DNA from: Ulota crispa
Taxonomy: Eukaryota; Streptophyta; Bryopsida; Orthotrichales; Orthotrichaceae
NCBI GenBank assembly: GCA_963920765.1
Contig: OY987242.1
Span: 13,540,002-13,604,001 of the forward strand
Reading direction: 5' to 3'
Length of the DNA stretch: 64,000 nucleotides
A model generated the notes under the pieces. The model made no database searches and was not told the origin of the DNA. It saw only the letters and a list, made by a program, of their open reading frames with translations. The translations under genes were made by a program, and so were the position numbers. Each line of letters begins with the position of its first letter. The stretch's first letter is position 1. Positions 46,801 through 57,941 of this stretch are shown here, piece after piece.

Positions 46801-49418
46801 GCCAATTGTTTAAACTGATGCAAAGACTGGAGAGCACTGAGCCCCACTTTATACGGTGCATCAAACCCAATGCATCACAGCTTCCAAATATTTTCGAGCA
46901 GGAGCTGGTGTTACAGCAGCTTCGGTGTTGTGGAGTCCTTGAGGTTGTCCGCATATCGCGTTCTGGCTATCCAACCCGCCATTCACACGACGAATTTGCA
47001 AACAGGTAAAGCAATACTAATTGAGTTTTTATTGATCAACAAGTGCATCTTTGTTGTTAAGTTCATAAACAGTCAATGTGATATCCAAGCTCCTTCACTG
47101 TTGTGCATTCATGTATCTCAAATATCCTGTATTTTATTTTCTGTCAACATGAGGTGTACTCATGAAAGTTGAGTATGCTTAGGAAGCGCTTCTTTCAGTG
47201 ATATAATATGGTGGAACTTATGAATTGGCAGATATGGCTTCCTTCTTCCAAAAGGTCTGTCTAACCACGAGGACATGCTGGACATCTGTGTTTCTATTCT
47301 ACATCAGTTTGGTATAGCCCCAGATATGTACCAAGTTGGTATCACGAAGCTATTTTTCCGCGCTGGGCAGGTACGACGTGGTCATCAGTATCACTTAGCA
47401 TTCTCGTGGGTTTACTGTTTCCTATCATGAAGTGCTTCGGAAGGCTGCTTCACTGAGTTTCTTTTGGCATGCTTCTAAACAACCTTTATTCATGTACTTC
47501 TCAATTAACACCTCTTGTGAAACTGATACCACAGATAGGACATTTGGAGGACGTTAGGTTGAGAACTCTTCAGGGCATTACGCAATTTCAAGCACTGTAC
47601 AAGAGTTACAAGACGCGCTGCGCTTACAAAAAACGACGCGCGACAACAGTTTTCCTGCAATCTCGTAAGGCGTTACCTTCAGTGAATTTTTCACGCTGTA
47701 TGACATGGAAGATGCTTTTATCTCTTGTATCGCTTGTAGACTGAATTGTTTTTCAAAGCTCAGTTTTCTGTTGCAAGTTTTTCCTGTATTTATCCTTGTT
47801 TGTTTTAGAATCATTCATGAATTGTTGCCAGAGTTACATTATTGATGATCAGGATAACCTAACATTGCTCGATGGGAATTACTCTGGTGGGAATGTTTCA
47901 GTGGTGAGAGGGGCAATTGCAAGAAGGCGATTTGAGGTTTTGCTAGATAGGCATCGCGCAGCTATTATGATCCAGAAGTATGCACGGAGGCAGGCTGCCT
48001 GCCGTAAATATCAATTAGCGAAGGAAAGAATTGTAAACGCCCAAGCAGGTAATATCCCTGTCAGTCATACCAATTATTTGATTTTCTTACGTTTTTTTTT
48101 GTCCAACTGCTCTATCGTGCCTCTCCTCTAATCTTTTACTGAGGAATGGCGTTCTGCAGTTGTTCGCATGTGGCTGGCAAGGAAACAGTTCCTTAACCAG
48201 AAAAGGGAGGCTGAGCAACAAAAACTGGCAGCGGAGGCCAAGATAGCAATGGAAGCCCGAGCGAGGGAAGAAGAAGAAGCTCGACTTGAAGAAGAGAAAC
48301 TCAAAGAAGAAGAGCTCAGAATGAAACAACAGGACACGTCTGCTGATGACGAGGGTGATGCAGTGGAGGAATGCATCAAGGAGGTGGCCAACCCGGCACC
48401 TGTAGAAACTGTTGTAGCAGAGGTAGGTTTTCATCTGCTATTCTGCACACTTCGTACTAAGGTTCGAAGACACTCTAAACGTCACTTTAAGCATTTCAAC
48501 CAATATGTAGTGAAGTCATATTTGTTAGATCAGTTACACTCTAGGGAGAAATCACTCTCTGTACACGAGTATATCTTTCGAGATCGATTTTCTGTCACGA
48601 TACACGAATATCGTATGCTCTTATGGTGGTATGATTCACTTCCTGTGTGAAATATCTTGCAGGAAATGAAAGAGGCCACCATCAAAGTGCAACCTTCGTA
48701 TCTGCTGGAGCTCCAGCGGCGCGCAGTCATGGCGGAGAAAGCGCTGCGGGAGAAGGAGGAAGACAACGCCATACTGCGGCAGAGGCTTCTCCATTACGAG
48801 GCACGCTGGATGGAGTACGAAGCCAAGATGTCGTCCATGGAGGAGATGTGGCAAAACCAGATGTCCTCGCTGCAGCTCAGTTTAGCCGCAGCCAAGAGGA
48901 GCCTCGCAACAGACGAGACTCTGCTACAAACGCCTTTGAAGGACGACGGTCACTTCAACGGTGTAAGCAAGCACAGCCGTACGAAGCGGCATCTCCTGCC
49001 ACCGGACGACGAAGACTTCGACTGGGATGACGCCACAAGCAACGGCACCAGGAGTCCGGACCAGTACGTGAACAAGTATTTGTTGACAGCTCCTGAGAAT
49101 GGCACACCTCGTGGCGACGTGGACGCGGCGCGGTCGGTGGTGAATCACCTCGTGAGAGAGTACGATCACCGAACACAGGTGTTCAACGACGACGCTGATT
49201 TTCTCATCGAGGTGAAGTCAGGCTTGACCGAGGCGCAATTGAACCCGGAAGAAGAGCTTCGGAAGCTGAGAATCAGGTTTGATACGTGGAAGAAAGACTT
49301 CAAAGCCAGATTACGAGAGACCAAGCTGGTGATGCACAAGTTGTGCAACATGGATTCGGCGGAGAAGGAGAAGGACCGGACGCGCAAGAAGTGGTGGGGG
49401 AAGAGAACCACCCCTTGA
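40825..49418 (+). CDS. Class VIII unconventional myosin heavy chain
   Basis: This is a plant actin motor of the class linked to plasmodesmata, endocytosis and the cell plate. There are 23 exons: 40825-41460, 41677-41778, 41900-42043, 42227-42383, 42573-42600, 42860-43025, 43221-43284, 43460-43473, 43688-43772, 43913-44016, 44518-44656, 44794-44912, 45024-45176, 45437-45526, 45697-45774, 46003-46161, 46406-46615, 46800-47005, 47232-47370, 47535-47664, 47902-48048, 48160-48422, 48663-49418. Together they give 4,089 nt, or 1,362 residues, in one frame. The N-terminal region has [13 protein letters not shown] and the class VIII motif [13 protein letters not shown] (residues 48-60). The motor follows: P-loop GESGAGKT (357-364), switch I NDNSSRF, switch [10 protein letters not shown] (629-636). 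Then come IQ repeats (about 932-1040), an E/K/R/A-rich coiled coil and the conserved tail with [18 protein letters not shown]. Exon 5 is 28 bp and exon 8 is 14 bp. ATG 40825 is chosen for N-terminal similarity. Confidence 0.93.
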
Positions 49419-50056
49419 TTCTGCAGGTATGGAAACGACGTGTAGCATTCACCAGATTGATCATCCCATTCCACTGCAGTAATTCATGGTTTTGATTGTA
49501 AACCTCGGGAGTAGCCTGGACTTGTGCAACTCCACCTGACTGCTTGTCAGGATCACGTGAGCTCTCCAACTCTGAGCCACCGCGTTTGTGACCATGCCTT
49601 GCACGCCGCGTGCAGTCCTGGAGCATCACTTGCGTGGGACAGGGGATGGTAGAGTGATGAGAGAAAGAAAGCACCGTTTCTTGAGCTTTACTTGGCTCGG
49701 CAATCGTGAGATTCGTGACAGTGTAAATAACAAGTGCGTTCACGCTTGTGCTCAAGAGACGATGGTTGTTCATGTCTGTGACTCCCCTGTGGGCTGCGTC
49801 GTTACGCACCTGGTGTACTTTTGAGGTGTAAGAGAATCGCTTTTCAACGTGTGTGTGTGCTTATGCGTATGGCTTTGTTTTCATTTGTATGCAAATATTG
49901 GCAGCTCTGTCGTGTGGTTCCTGGATCGGTCTGTCAGAAATGGAAGTATTGTTTCTCTTCAGTACTTTCAACTCCGTAGACAATGTTTCTCATTCAGTTC
50001 TGTGGGTTACAGTGCCCTAAGAGAAAAAACAACGTCAAATTTGCTTGGTCTGAACA
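49419..50056. other. Myosin VIII 3' UTR and spacer
   Basis: This region follows the stop codon. The first few hundred bases keep gene-like composition and probably form the 3' UTR. No other gene is seen before the plastid-derived insert. Confidence 0.5.
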
Positions 50057-50185
50057 TTCAATTTATGGGGGGGAGTATGGGTTCTGTAGTAGGTGAAAAA
50101 ATAACCCGTCTTATTGAATATGCTACTGAAAAATCTATACCATTAGTTATTGTATGTTCTTCTGGAGGAGCACGGATGCAAGAAG
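50057..50185 (+). pseudogene. accD: Nuclear copy of a plastid accD fragment
   Basis: In one frame the sequence reads [20 protein letters not shown], then a few variable residues and [10 protein letters not shown]. This is the oxyanion/acyl-binding block of the acetyl-CoA carboxylase carboxyltransferase beta subunit, which is plastid-encoded in most streptophytes. Similarity starts abruptly near 50057 and stops after 50185. Only about 43 codons are present, with no start, transit peptide or flanking accD sequence, so it is a transferred scrap and not a working gene. Its reading frame is still undamaged. Confidence 0.85.
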
Positions 50186-50215
50186 TGTAAAAATATTTTT
50201 TCGTCGTTTTCGAGA

Positions 50216-50355
50216 GCAAATAAAACACCTTTTAAAAGTATTAAGACAGTTACGTGAATAGTAAAAGCATGAATATGATGTACCAAAAAGTCCGCCGTTC
50301 CTAATGGAATTGGTAATAAAGCAACTTTTCCACCTACTGCAACTAAGTCACAGTT
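50216..50355 (-). pseudogene. psaA: Nuclear copy of a plastid psaA fragment
   Basis: On the minus strand one open frame reads [20 protein letters not shown], then [20 protein letters not shown] and GVLFA. This is a conserved membrane-proximal region of photosystem I protein A1. PsaA is preferred to PsaB because PsaB differs here (DARGSK follows in PsaB). Similarity breaks off at 50216, about 30 bp from the accD piece and in the opposite orientation. Only about 45 codons are present and they cannot be functional. Confidence 0.85.
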
Positions 50356-50399
50356 TTTAGCATGAGGTTGTGGAGATCATCTTGCTGGGAATCAGGGAA

Positions 50400-50615
50400 A
50401 TTGTTTTAGGCAAACTGAAGGTGGCATCTTACCTCACTTTGACACTCGCTATAGGCTATAGACAGGATTGAATCGCCAAATCCCTTTGACTGAAACAGTA
50501 GGTATGCCAAAATTTCAAAAACTGGAAGCCGATTTCTCTTCACCTGCACGCATTCTAGGGTGGGTGTCCTACGAAGTAAACACAAAAAAAAATTCCTTGC
50601 AAAATCCCTTGCTAG
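50400..50615 (-). repeat. Unnamed dispersed repeat (copy 4 of 4), reversed
   Basis: Read on the minus strand it shares AAATTTTGGCA, AAGGGATTTGGCGATTC and a GAGGTAAGATG-like end with 5386-5610 and 31305-31520. It directly follows the plastid-derived insert. The class is unknown. Confidence 0.42.
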
Positions 50616-51044
50616 AGATGATAAAAGATTGGTGACTAAATTGTTCTTTCTTACCAGGTTTTGTCCAATTTTCACTTTTATAGTTGTGCAATGGAACATG
50701 AATGAGCGTGAAAAAGTGGTTTGACATTTTGAAAATATTTGAGGTAGTATGTCTCAAGTTAATTAATTTGATTGGATTAGAGAGTTCTTACCTTAAATGC
50801 ACCAAGAAGTCTCATAATTGCAATGAATTCCTTAAAAACTATTATCATATTGCCAGTTGTATCTGACCTTGCTAGAGCATGGATATGTTAAGCTAAACAA
50901 TACCATAGTGGATGTGTTTTGTTGGTAAACATATGGTACCATTTGTACTCATATCTATTGACCTCAAAAATCAAGTCACTATCTTCATCATATAAGAAAT
51001 TGGCCCCAATCAAAAGTGGTCAAAGATGTTTTATTGTTGTTGCA

Positions 51045-51772
51045 AGGAGCACCCATAAGTGTCAGTTTAAGGGTTTGGATATGATGAGTATTAATAAACA
51101 GCTAGGAAATTATAGGATCCTATTAGGAACCTAAAAATAATGAGTTTGCACTTTCGAATGTATTATTTGGATGGGCATTGATATGTGTACCACACTCTTT
51201 CAATTACTGTACCACACCTTGGGGTAAATTTTAGATTCCTACCATCAAAAAGCTGAATTTGAGAATTTGGAATTCAGATTTGGACTTAGAGATTGTCATT
51301 TAGTCTAGGACCATAGAAAACGTTGTAATTGAACAACACTCAATGACAAAGTTCAGTTAGGGGGGAAAAATATTACTTTTACTTTCATTTATAAAAAAAG
51401 ATAAGCTTTTTCAATGGATGTTGTTCAATTAGAACCTTTTTATGATTCTACACTAAATCAAGGTCTCTAAATCCAAATTTGAATTCCAAATTCTCAAATT
51501 CAGCTTTTTGATGGTAGAAATCTAAAATTTATCTCAGGGTGTGGTACAGTAATTGAAAGGGTGTGGTAAGCATATCAATTCCCTATTTGGATATTGTGAG
51601 AACAAGATGTGAGTTTTTAAAGAGCAAACTGCCATTGCACCCATAACCAACACTACGGTTTCATGTTCACATGTTGTACATCCTTGTAATTACATCTATT
51701 CATATCCATAGATTTTCCAAGATTACAAAGGTGACGATTATGAGGACACTAATGCTTATGGGTGCTCCTACC
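51045..51772. mobile_element. Inverted-repeat element, GGTAGGA family, interrupted copy
   Basis: It is the reverse-orientation relative of 4230-4547. The right end, reversed, reads GGTAGGAGCACCCATAAGC, and TTAA follows it at 51773-51776. The left end lacks its first bases. The copy is split by a hairpin MITE at 51173-51583; removing that insert and one 9-bp repeat restores alignment with the 4230 copy. Confidence 0.65.
51173..51583. mobile_element. Long-hairpin MITE, MULE-like, with perfect 9-bp duplication
   Basis: TATTTGGAT flanks it on both sides (51164-51172 and 51584-51592). The ends are GGGCATTGATATGTGTACCA and, reversed, GGGAATTGATATGCTTACCA, and the arms remain inverted copies for roughly 170 bp each. 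It encodes nothing. A 9-bp target duplication with long terminal repeats is characteristic of Mutator-like elements, and the superfamily rests on that. Confidence 0.82.
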
Positions 51773-51776
51773 TTAA

Positions 51777-53732
51777 CATAACAACTCAAAGGTGTGCCTT
51801 ATATAGCAATCAATTAGCAATGGATTCCAAAATAATATTACAAATATTATATATTTTTTGAATTTGTTCTCATCAAACCACAAGATGGTTTTTCCAAGTT
51901 CAATGCATGCAATTTATATTTTCAAACATGCCCAAGAATTTTCAAGATGTACAGACATTTATTGATTTAAGAAAATCATCTTGGATTGGTTGTGAAAAGA
52001 CAACTTAAAAGCATCCACAAATAGCAAAGATAAGCACTATCTTGGCCTTTGAAACACTAATTGCAGTAATGCAATAACATTCATCTTTGACAACGGTTAG
52101 GTTTCCATTAGCTAGCATTCAAACAGTGGCAGTGTATTCTTGTAGTGAGAATAAACCTAGCTTTTTCAATCCATCCACTATTGAAGAAATTAAGAACCAA
52201 ACATACAAACATCTATTACGTGTAGGAATTAGTCCCTTCCTACTCTAAAACAACAATGAAACTTGAAAACATAAAATGTGCAAGTTTTTGCAAAATAATC
52301 CTCATACAATTGTTTACAGCATGCCTCTTGAACATTAAACATACTTCAAACTTGGAATGCTACCTCCAATCTTGGACCTTGGTGGAGGAGCAAAAGATTG
52401 ATACAACACATGATAAAATAGAACCTTTGTAAATCCTTCCTCATATTCTTCAACTAATTCTCTTGTTCCAAAGTTCTAATAACCCAACTTGTTACCTCCA
52501 TGAGCTCAAATTGCCCTTTTTTGTTGTGAGTTACAATACATTCCATTGTGAAGTGAAGTTAGGATTGCAAAAAGCAGCTTTGCAAGGCCACAACACAAAA
52601 TCCTTGCATATCACAATCTAGCCCATGTCAAACAGTAGTTTCACACTCTTAGCCTCAACTTGGGATTGCTTGCTCTTGTGCCTAGATTTTTATGCAAAAG
52701 TTGGTATTGTGACACTCTTGAGGCAAAATTCAAACATAATTGATATCATAAATCTTGCCCTTGTTGTACCACATTCTAATGACCAAGTATGCCTTCCCAT
52801 ATACCTATGAGGAGAAACATAATTAAAATTTGTAATTTTGCTAATAATCCTTGACAGTAAGCATGGCAAACATGCAAAAGCACAATCAAAATTGTGATAG
52901 TAAGCGGTTGGCTTCTAATAGATTTTTTACTCGGCAGGTTCCTGACACAACTAATTCTGATATTGAATGTCATGTTATACGAGTGTAGTATAGTACACAC
53001 GAATGAGGCTGGCTGTAAGCAACACTTGGCCTAAGGACATGAGGGATCCGGCACTGGAGCAAACCGTACCCTGTACCTTGGTGCATGGAAAAATGACATA
53101 TTCGACTTGAACCCTTACTGACTCCCAGCCTTCGTAAAGACCAACACGCAGAAGACTAAATAGGGATAGGGATTAGAGATCAGAATTGTTCCGAAAACTA
53201 TTGCGGGTAACTCCGTTTTTTGCAGCATTTTTACCGTGTCTGGTAACTTATCAGCTGGTTGCAGGATTCCATCGTTCCGACTTCCAAAATCGGTAGACTG
53301 CTGTTGCTGCTATGTCCGTCCGCCATGGCCATTTAAATTCCAAGTCATCGTTTTCAACCCAAACTATGTTTTTTTCGATAGCATCAACTCGTCCAGAAGG
53401 CACTACAGGAATCACAAGAGCACGATCCAGCATTCCCTTAGATCAACGAAAGATTATGCTGGATACTCATAGGTGTAGTTCCAATATGACATCAGTACCA
53501 GAATCTCAAATGACAGGTATAGAAAGATAGATGACGATCCCAAGTGAAGCAGTGTTGCAAAACATGAGAACGTTCAAAAATAGAATAGAATGGAATCAAA
53601 GACCACAAGGCAGTTAATGAGATGCCACGATTTCCCCTGTAGCAGAAAACAGCCGTTGAAATGGAAAGATCAAAATGTGAAGGGATCTGCAATACGGATG
53701 TTATAGACAATACCTGGCCTTTATTTTCATCT
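51777..53732. other. Spacer and presumed AUG7 3' UTR
   Basis: No gene is recognised between 51777 and about 53000. Sequence just below 53732 is downstream of AUG7 on the minus strand and should include its 3' UTR; an AATAAA (minus strand, about 53719-53725) lies only a few bases past the stop and is probably too close to be the main signal. Confidence 0.4.
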
Positions 53733-56700
53733 TCAATGGAAGTCACGCTCAAGGGATAGCGAAAGTATGCTCAGCCCATTGTTAAGAAGTAGCAAAGATT
53801 CTTCACATTCAGCTACCAGTTTGACCAAAGAGGATTCCTCAGCTGTTGCTACAACGGCATCAATGGCGACATCAGATCCCGCAGCCACAGCGGAGTATGA
53901 ATCGCGCATTTTTTGCAAATTTTGCAAAAGCTGCGAGAGCCACAGTAATGGATCAGTCGCAAGGTGTTTGAAACACTCTATGCTTGTCACGGCAACAAGA
54001 AAACATAGAAATTCAAACTATCTCACACACGGTGCAAGAGACATTATGACCAAAATGAGAAGAGAGACACAAGTCTACCAAACTGGCCTCTGCAGATAAG
54101 AAAACTAGAATACTAACCCTTAAAGGATAAATCTTTTGAGCTTAGACCTTTAAAACAGGTGAAAAGGGCCTTCCAAGAATGCACCCTCGAACGATCTACA
54201 GCATGGACAAGAAAATAACGAAAGTCCTTTTTAAGTTGTGAAAAATTCAAGGCCACTGTTGTCTGTTAAGGGTTAAAGCCTTACCCTCAATAACTGGCCA
54301 TACGAATCCAGCAAATGATTGGCAGCGGGTCCAAGTCCATGAAGCTGGGGAACGTCCATCATGTGTGTCCATGGTCGAATTTCCTGCTCAGCACACATGA
54401 CACAACTTCAACAGTCTAATGAGATTCCACGTAGGATTGACCCTTCATTCATATTGCCCGCTCAAAGGGGCGATCCTCTAAAGAACCAGATTTCAAGCGT
54501 CAATAGAGAAATTCACGGCCCTTTTACTATACCTTTGCATAGATAACGTTGAAAGATTTGGCAGAGTCTAGGAATGTCGCAAGCCGTGCTCGCAGTTCGA
54601 TCTCCGCATCCGTGTATTCCTCATTGGGATTATAACTTTGCTGCAAAATCCACTTCACAGCCTTATTCTAATCCTTCACTCAATAAGGTGAGTTTCATCG
54701 TCACAGATAATAATGAAACATACCAAGCCTCGAATCAACAGACCAGAAGCCAAGTAGCTTAAAGGTTTAGCAGCACCATTTTTCACTTGCCGCCCTAAAA
54801 CCTCTACTAGCAGAGTAGAGACATCCGCTTGGTAGCATAGATCAACATATGTAACTAACTACATATTAAATGGCGGATAACTCATTCAAATGACAAGTGA
54901 TATTTAGGATGACACCTCCTGCTCCTGGTGGCTGAATCAGCTCTCATTATAATAGCCATAAGGTGCCGAATAAGGAATTTGCCTATATTGTATTCTATAC
55001 AAATTTATGCGAGTTAAGCTCCTTGCTAGGAAGCAGAACTTTAAAGCAAAAGGTGAAGTTACATACAAGTGTATGAAGTTATAAGGTCATCTAACGACGA
55101 CTGGAAAACGGATAAACAAAGCATCCCATAGCTGACTTCTAAAGACCGCATTTACGTGTTTGCAGTCCCGAGAATCACGTACCTTACCCGACAGCTCAGC
55201 AACCAAAGCATGCAACTGCTCTACTGATTTGACCTGCTCTGAGAGCTGACGTTCCAGGTCTATTATATCATGCCTGCATGCGTGTCAAACAATATTCACG
55301 TTGGCGGACAAAGTGCTCACTTCCTAACCATCATATGCTAACAAAGGCCAAAGATTTAGTGCGTAGTCTATTTGGCTGGTAGGTTGGCTATGCCATGAAT
55401 CCGAATATTGCATGGAATCCAGTTATGAACAAGTATTCTTTAGCATCATAACTTGGGAAATTCAAATAATGGGAAAATTGCAATCTACAGAATAAACAGC
55501 TACATTCGGTCTCTACAGAAGGAAAAACAAAACGAATTCCGTGATTATACCAGATTCGTTATGAATGGAAAGGGTATTTCAGGCTCTAGACGCCCTTGAA
55601 AAAAGGAGAAGGCAATGAGGTTCAGGACACTTACGTTGTACCGTAGGACATGATTGGAACGTCTGCAGGAAAGAGTTTGCATTCATCTGAGAAGACTTGA
55701 GTTTGCTTTTCAGCGATAGCATCAACAAGCAGGATGTCCTTGGCAACTTGGTCATCAACGCTGTTTCCCCTTACACGATCAGTTCAACAAGGTCACAAAA
55801 TACTGCCGAACGGGCAACCAAGAGGTCACCATAAAGGCAATAAAAGCGACACCAGAAACGACACGGTGTAAAACACGTCCCAGTTATGCACCTCGGGCAT
55901 TTCTTTGCTTTCAATGGAACTATAAAATAGCTCAACGTGGCTATCTAGATCTAACGGGCCACTTAAGATTGCACAAATTGAAGCAACAAGCTTGAGACAA
56001 CACACCTTGGTTGTTGAGAAAATCATTTGATATTCATTTTACGTTGATTTGTTCATTGCTGACTCAAATCTAGTCCAAGTAGCAAAAATGAACATGAACT
56101 AGTGTTTAAATGGCTCCTATATGGCATGCAAAAAATATTTGAGCTAACCCTTAAGGGTTCGAACTACCTCTCTCAGGTGAATGGAACACTTGTCACCACT
56201 TTTATGTTACAAATGCAATGGATAGTTTTGAGCTTGTTATCACATAATGCTGGTTCAAATACACAAGTTGTTGCTTCGACGTATGCGATCTTAAGTGGCC
56301 CTAATGACTATCTATTCAAGCATATCATTGGTAAACCTAATCCAATCTGAACCTTAAATGCCCATGCGGTAGCCTCACCTCCACTCAGGGTTGTCAGTGG
56401 CGGTGCTTGCTTCCACGAGCTCCACGATCAAGTGAAGCATTTCTGCTCGACTTTCATAACTGCCTTTTCCCTGCATCCTTCAGGATTATTCAATTGACGA
56501 CATAAAAAAATGTGCATTGACTGCCAAGTAAGCAGAATGAGTGAAACGGATATGGTGCAATGAATTACTACGGTCTTTGATAAAACTCCTTATATGGATC
56601 AAATAGACAGGATCAAAGAGAACGAACATATACGCAGGAACAGAAAAGCTAACCTGGATTGCATCCGGGTCTACTGTAGGAGTCAATCCCAGGTACTTGG

Positions 56701-57612
56701 CAATTTCAGCTAAATCTGCAAATTGCACAAATGTCGCCGTTCACGAACATTTCTGAAATGGTTTGAGCATTGCTACTGTAGGGATTAAATGCACCTTCCA
56801 CTTGTCTTTCAAGAAAAATTTACTGGAAAGTGCTTTCAAATGTAGACCAGCCCCTTGAAGAGCAAAATTTGTTCAGTAGAAGAATGTTTATTTAATGCCT
56901 CCAAGATAACCACACCTAATCGAGCCACCTAAACTCAACGTGACACTCCAATATCTCACACAACGAGAACGTAACGATCTGAGAATCTAACTCACCTCAA
57001 CATTACAACACTTCTCGGTTTTAATTGAAAAACCTTTGAACCCTTACAATTTAGCATACGATATCTAAATAATGCATAATCCCCTTTGATTCGTAACAAA
57101 GAATACTTAGAAAACTTGACCATTCTAATGACCGCAACTATACTCAGCGCTTCAAGTGTGGCAATTAGGTGTGGTTACCGTACCTCACAAGAATGCGATC
57201 GCATCGAGCCAAGTGAAATTGAGAAATGCTGCACCACGGAGGTGACGGAAGACCTAGGAATTAAGCGGGGAGAATCGACAGGGCAAGAGAAGGGGAGAAA
57301 GGGAGAACGAACATTGAATGCGAGCTGCCTCTTCGTCACGATCGGCGCCGTCAGCGAGAAGGCCTTGCTGGCTTGTGAAAGGAGACTTGTCGCCAAGCAA
57401 TCTGCGCAGAAGGCGAGGGTGAGATGGCAGATGAGAGGGCATGGAAGAAAAGAAAGGGGAGGTAAGGAAAGGGACCTGAAGAAGAGCCAGTCCAAGAGAG
57501 CGTAGCGTTCCAAGCCGGCGTAGAGCAGCGACTGCGAGGGAGCGGAGCAGCGCGGATACTGCAGCAGCGACAGCTTGTGATGCACCTCGTCCATGGATCG
57601 CGGCACGCTCAT
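53733..57612 (-). CDS. AUG7: Augmin complex subunit AUG7
   Basis: Augmin recruits gamma-tubulin to existing microtubules for branching nucleation in the spindle, phragmoplast and cortical array; plants carry a distinctive AUG7 subunit. Nine minus-strand exons in transcript order are 57612-57476, 57401-57313, 56715-56654, 56470-56379, 55760-55635, 55273-55183, 54640-54533, 54383-54285 and 53930-53733. All junctions are GT/AG, and they total 1,002 nt for 333 residues, close to the Arabidopsis length. Landmarks are [119 protein letters not shown] and the C-terminal [18 protein letters not shown]. The start [14 protein letters not shown] matches the family's short N-terminus. Intron 4 holds an inverted-repeat insertion. 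The gene looks intact. Confidence 0.92.
54113..54276. mobile_element. Possible small TTAA-type MITE in AUG7 intron 8
   Basis: CCCTTAAAGGATAAATC after CTAA on the left faces CCCTTAACAGACAAC (reversed) before TTAA on the right, 164 bp in all. The ends pair over only about eight bases plus scattered positions, so this is tentative. Confidence 0.3.
55935..56330. repeat. Inverted-repeat insertion in AUG7 intron 4
   Basis: About 50 bp around GGGCCACTTAAGATTGCA (55956-55973) is repeated in reverse near 56283-56312, and GAAGCAACAA follows in each arm. The spacer is roughly 280 bp. It is probably a fold-back MITE; outer limits and target duplication are uncertain. It lies wholly inside the intron. 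Confidence 0.55.
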
Positions 57613-57803
57613 GGCGACCTCCGCCTTCTTCTCATGCGACCCCGATGCACGCCACGGCTCGGCCGAGACGACGACGACGCGACCAAACCACCTGCAGAAC
57701 AGACGATCGACACAGCAACCCCTGAGAAGTGAGGACCCCAGGCCCACACAGAAAATTCAAAATGGAACTCTTTACGCGCCTCTTCCCTGGCAGGTCGGCC
57801 TTT
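57613..57803 (-). promoter_or_regulatory. Presumed AUG7 5' UTR and proximal promoter
   Basis: This is moderately G+C-rich sequence directly 5' of the AUG7 start on the minus strand. The frame stays open upstream to 57747, but the extra residues do not match the family. No core promoter element can be assigned. Confidence 0.4.
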
Positions 57804-57941
57804 CAACGCAAAAACCCCCTCAACGATAAAACCCTCCCAACGATAAAACCCCTCAACGATAAAACCCCCTCAACGATAAAACCCCCTCAACTATAAAACC
57901 CCCTCAACGCCAAACCCCCCTCAACGCTAAACCCCCTCAAA
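57804..57941. repeat. 17-bp minisatellite upstream of AUG7
   Basis: There are about eight tandem units of 16-17 bp with consensus CAACGATAAAACCCCCT. Units vary at the GAT/GCC/GCT positions and in C-run length, and a degenerate ninth follows. It starts about 190 bp 5' of the AUG7 ATG, so it lies in the promoter or leader. Confidence 0.85.

Noticed and set aside
56144-56161. Palindrome CTAACCCTTAAGGGTTCG as a TTAA-element junction
   Set aside because: Too short and with no paired far ends; it lies inside the AUG7 intron 4 inverted-repeat insertion.
57613-57747. Upstream extension of AUG7 by 45 residues
   Set aside because: The extra residues do not match the family, whose N-terminus is short; the start at 57612 fits.
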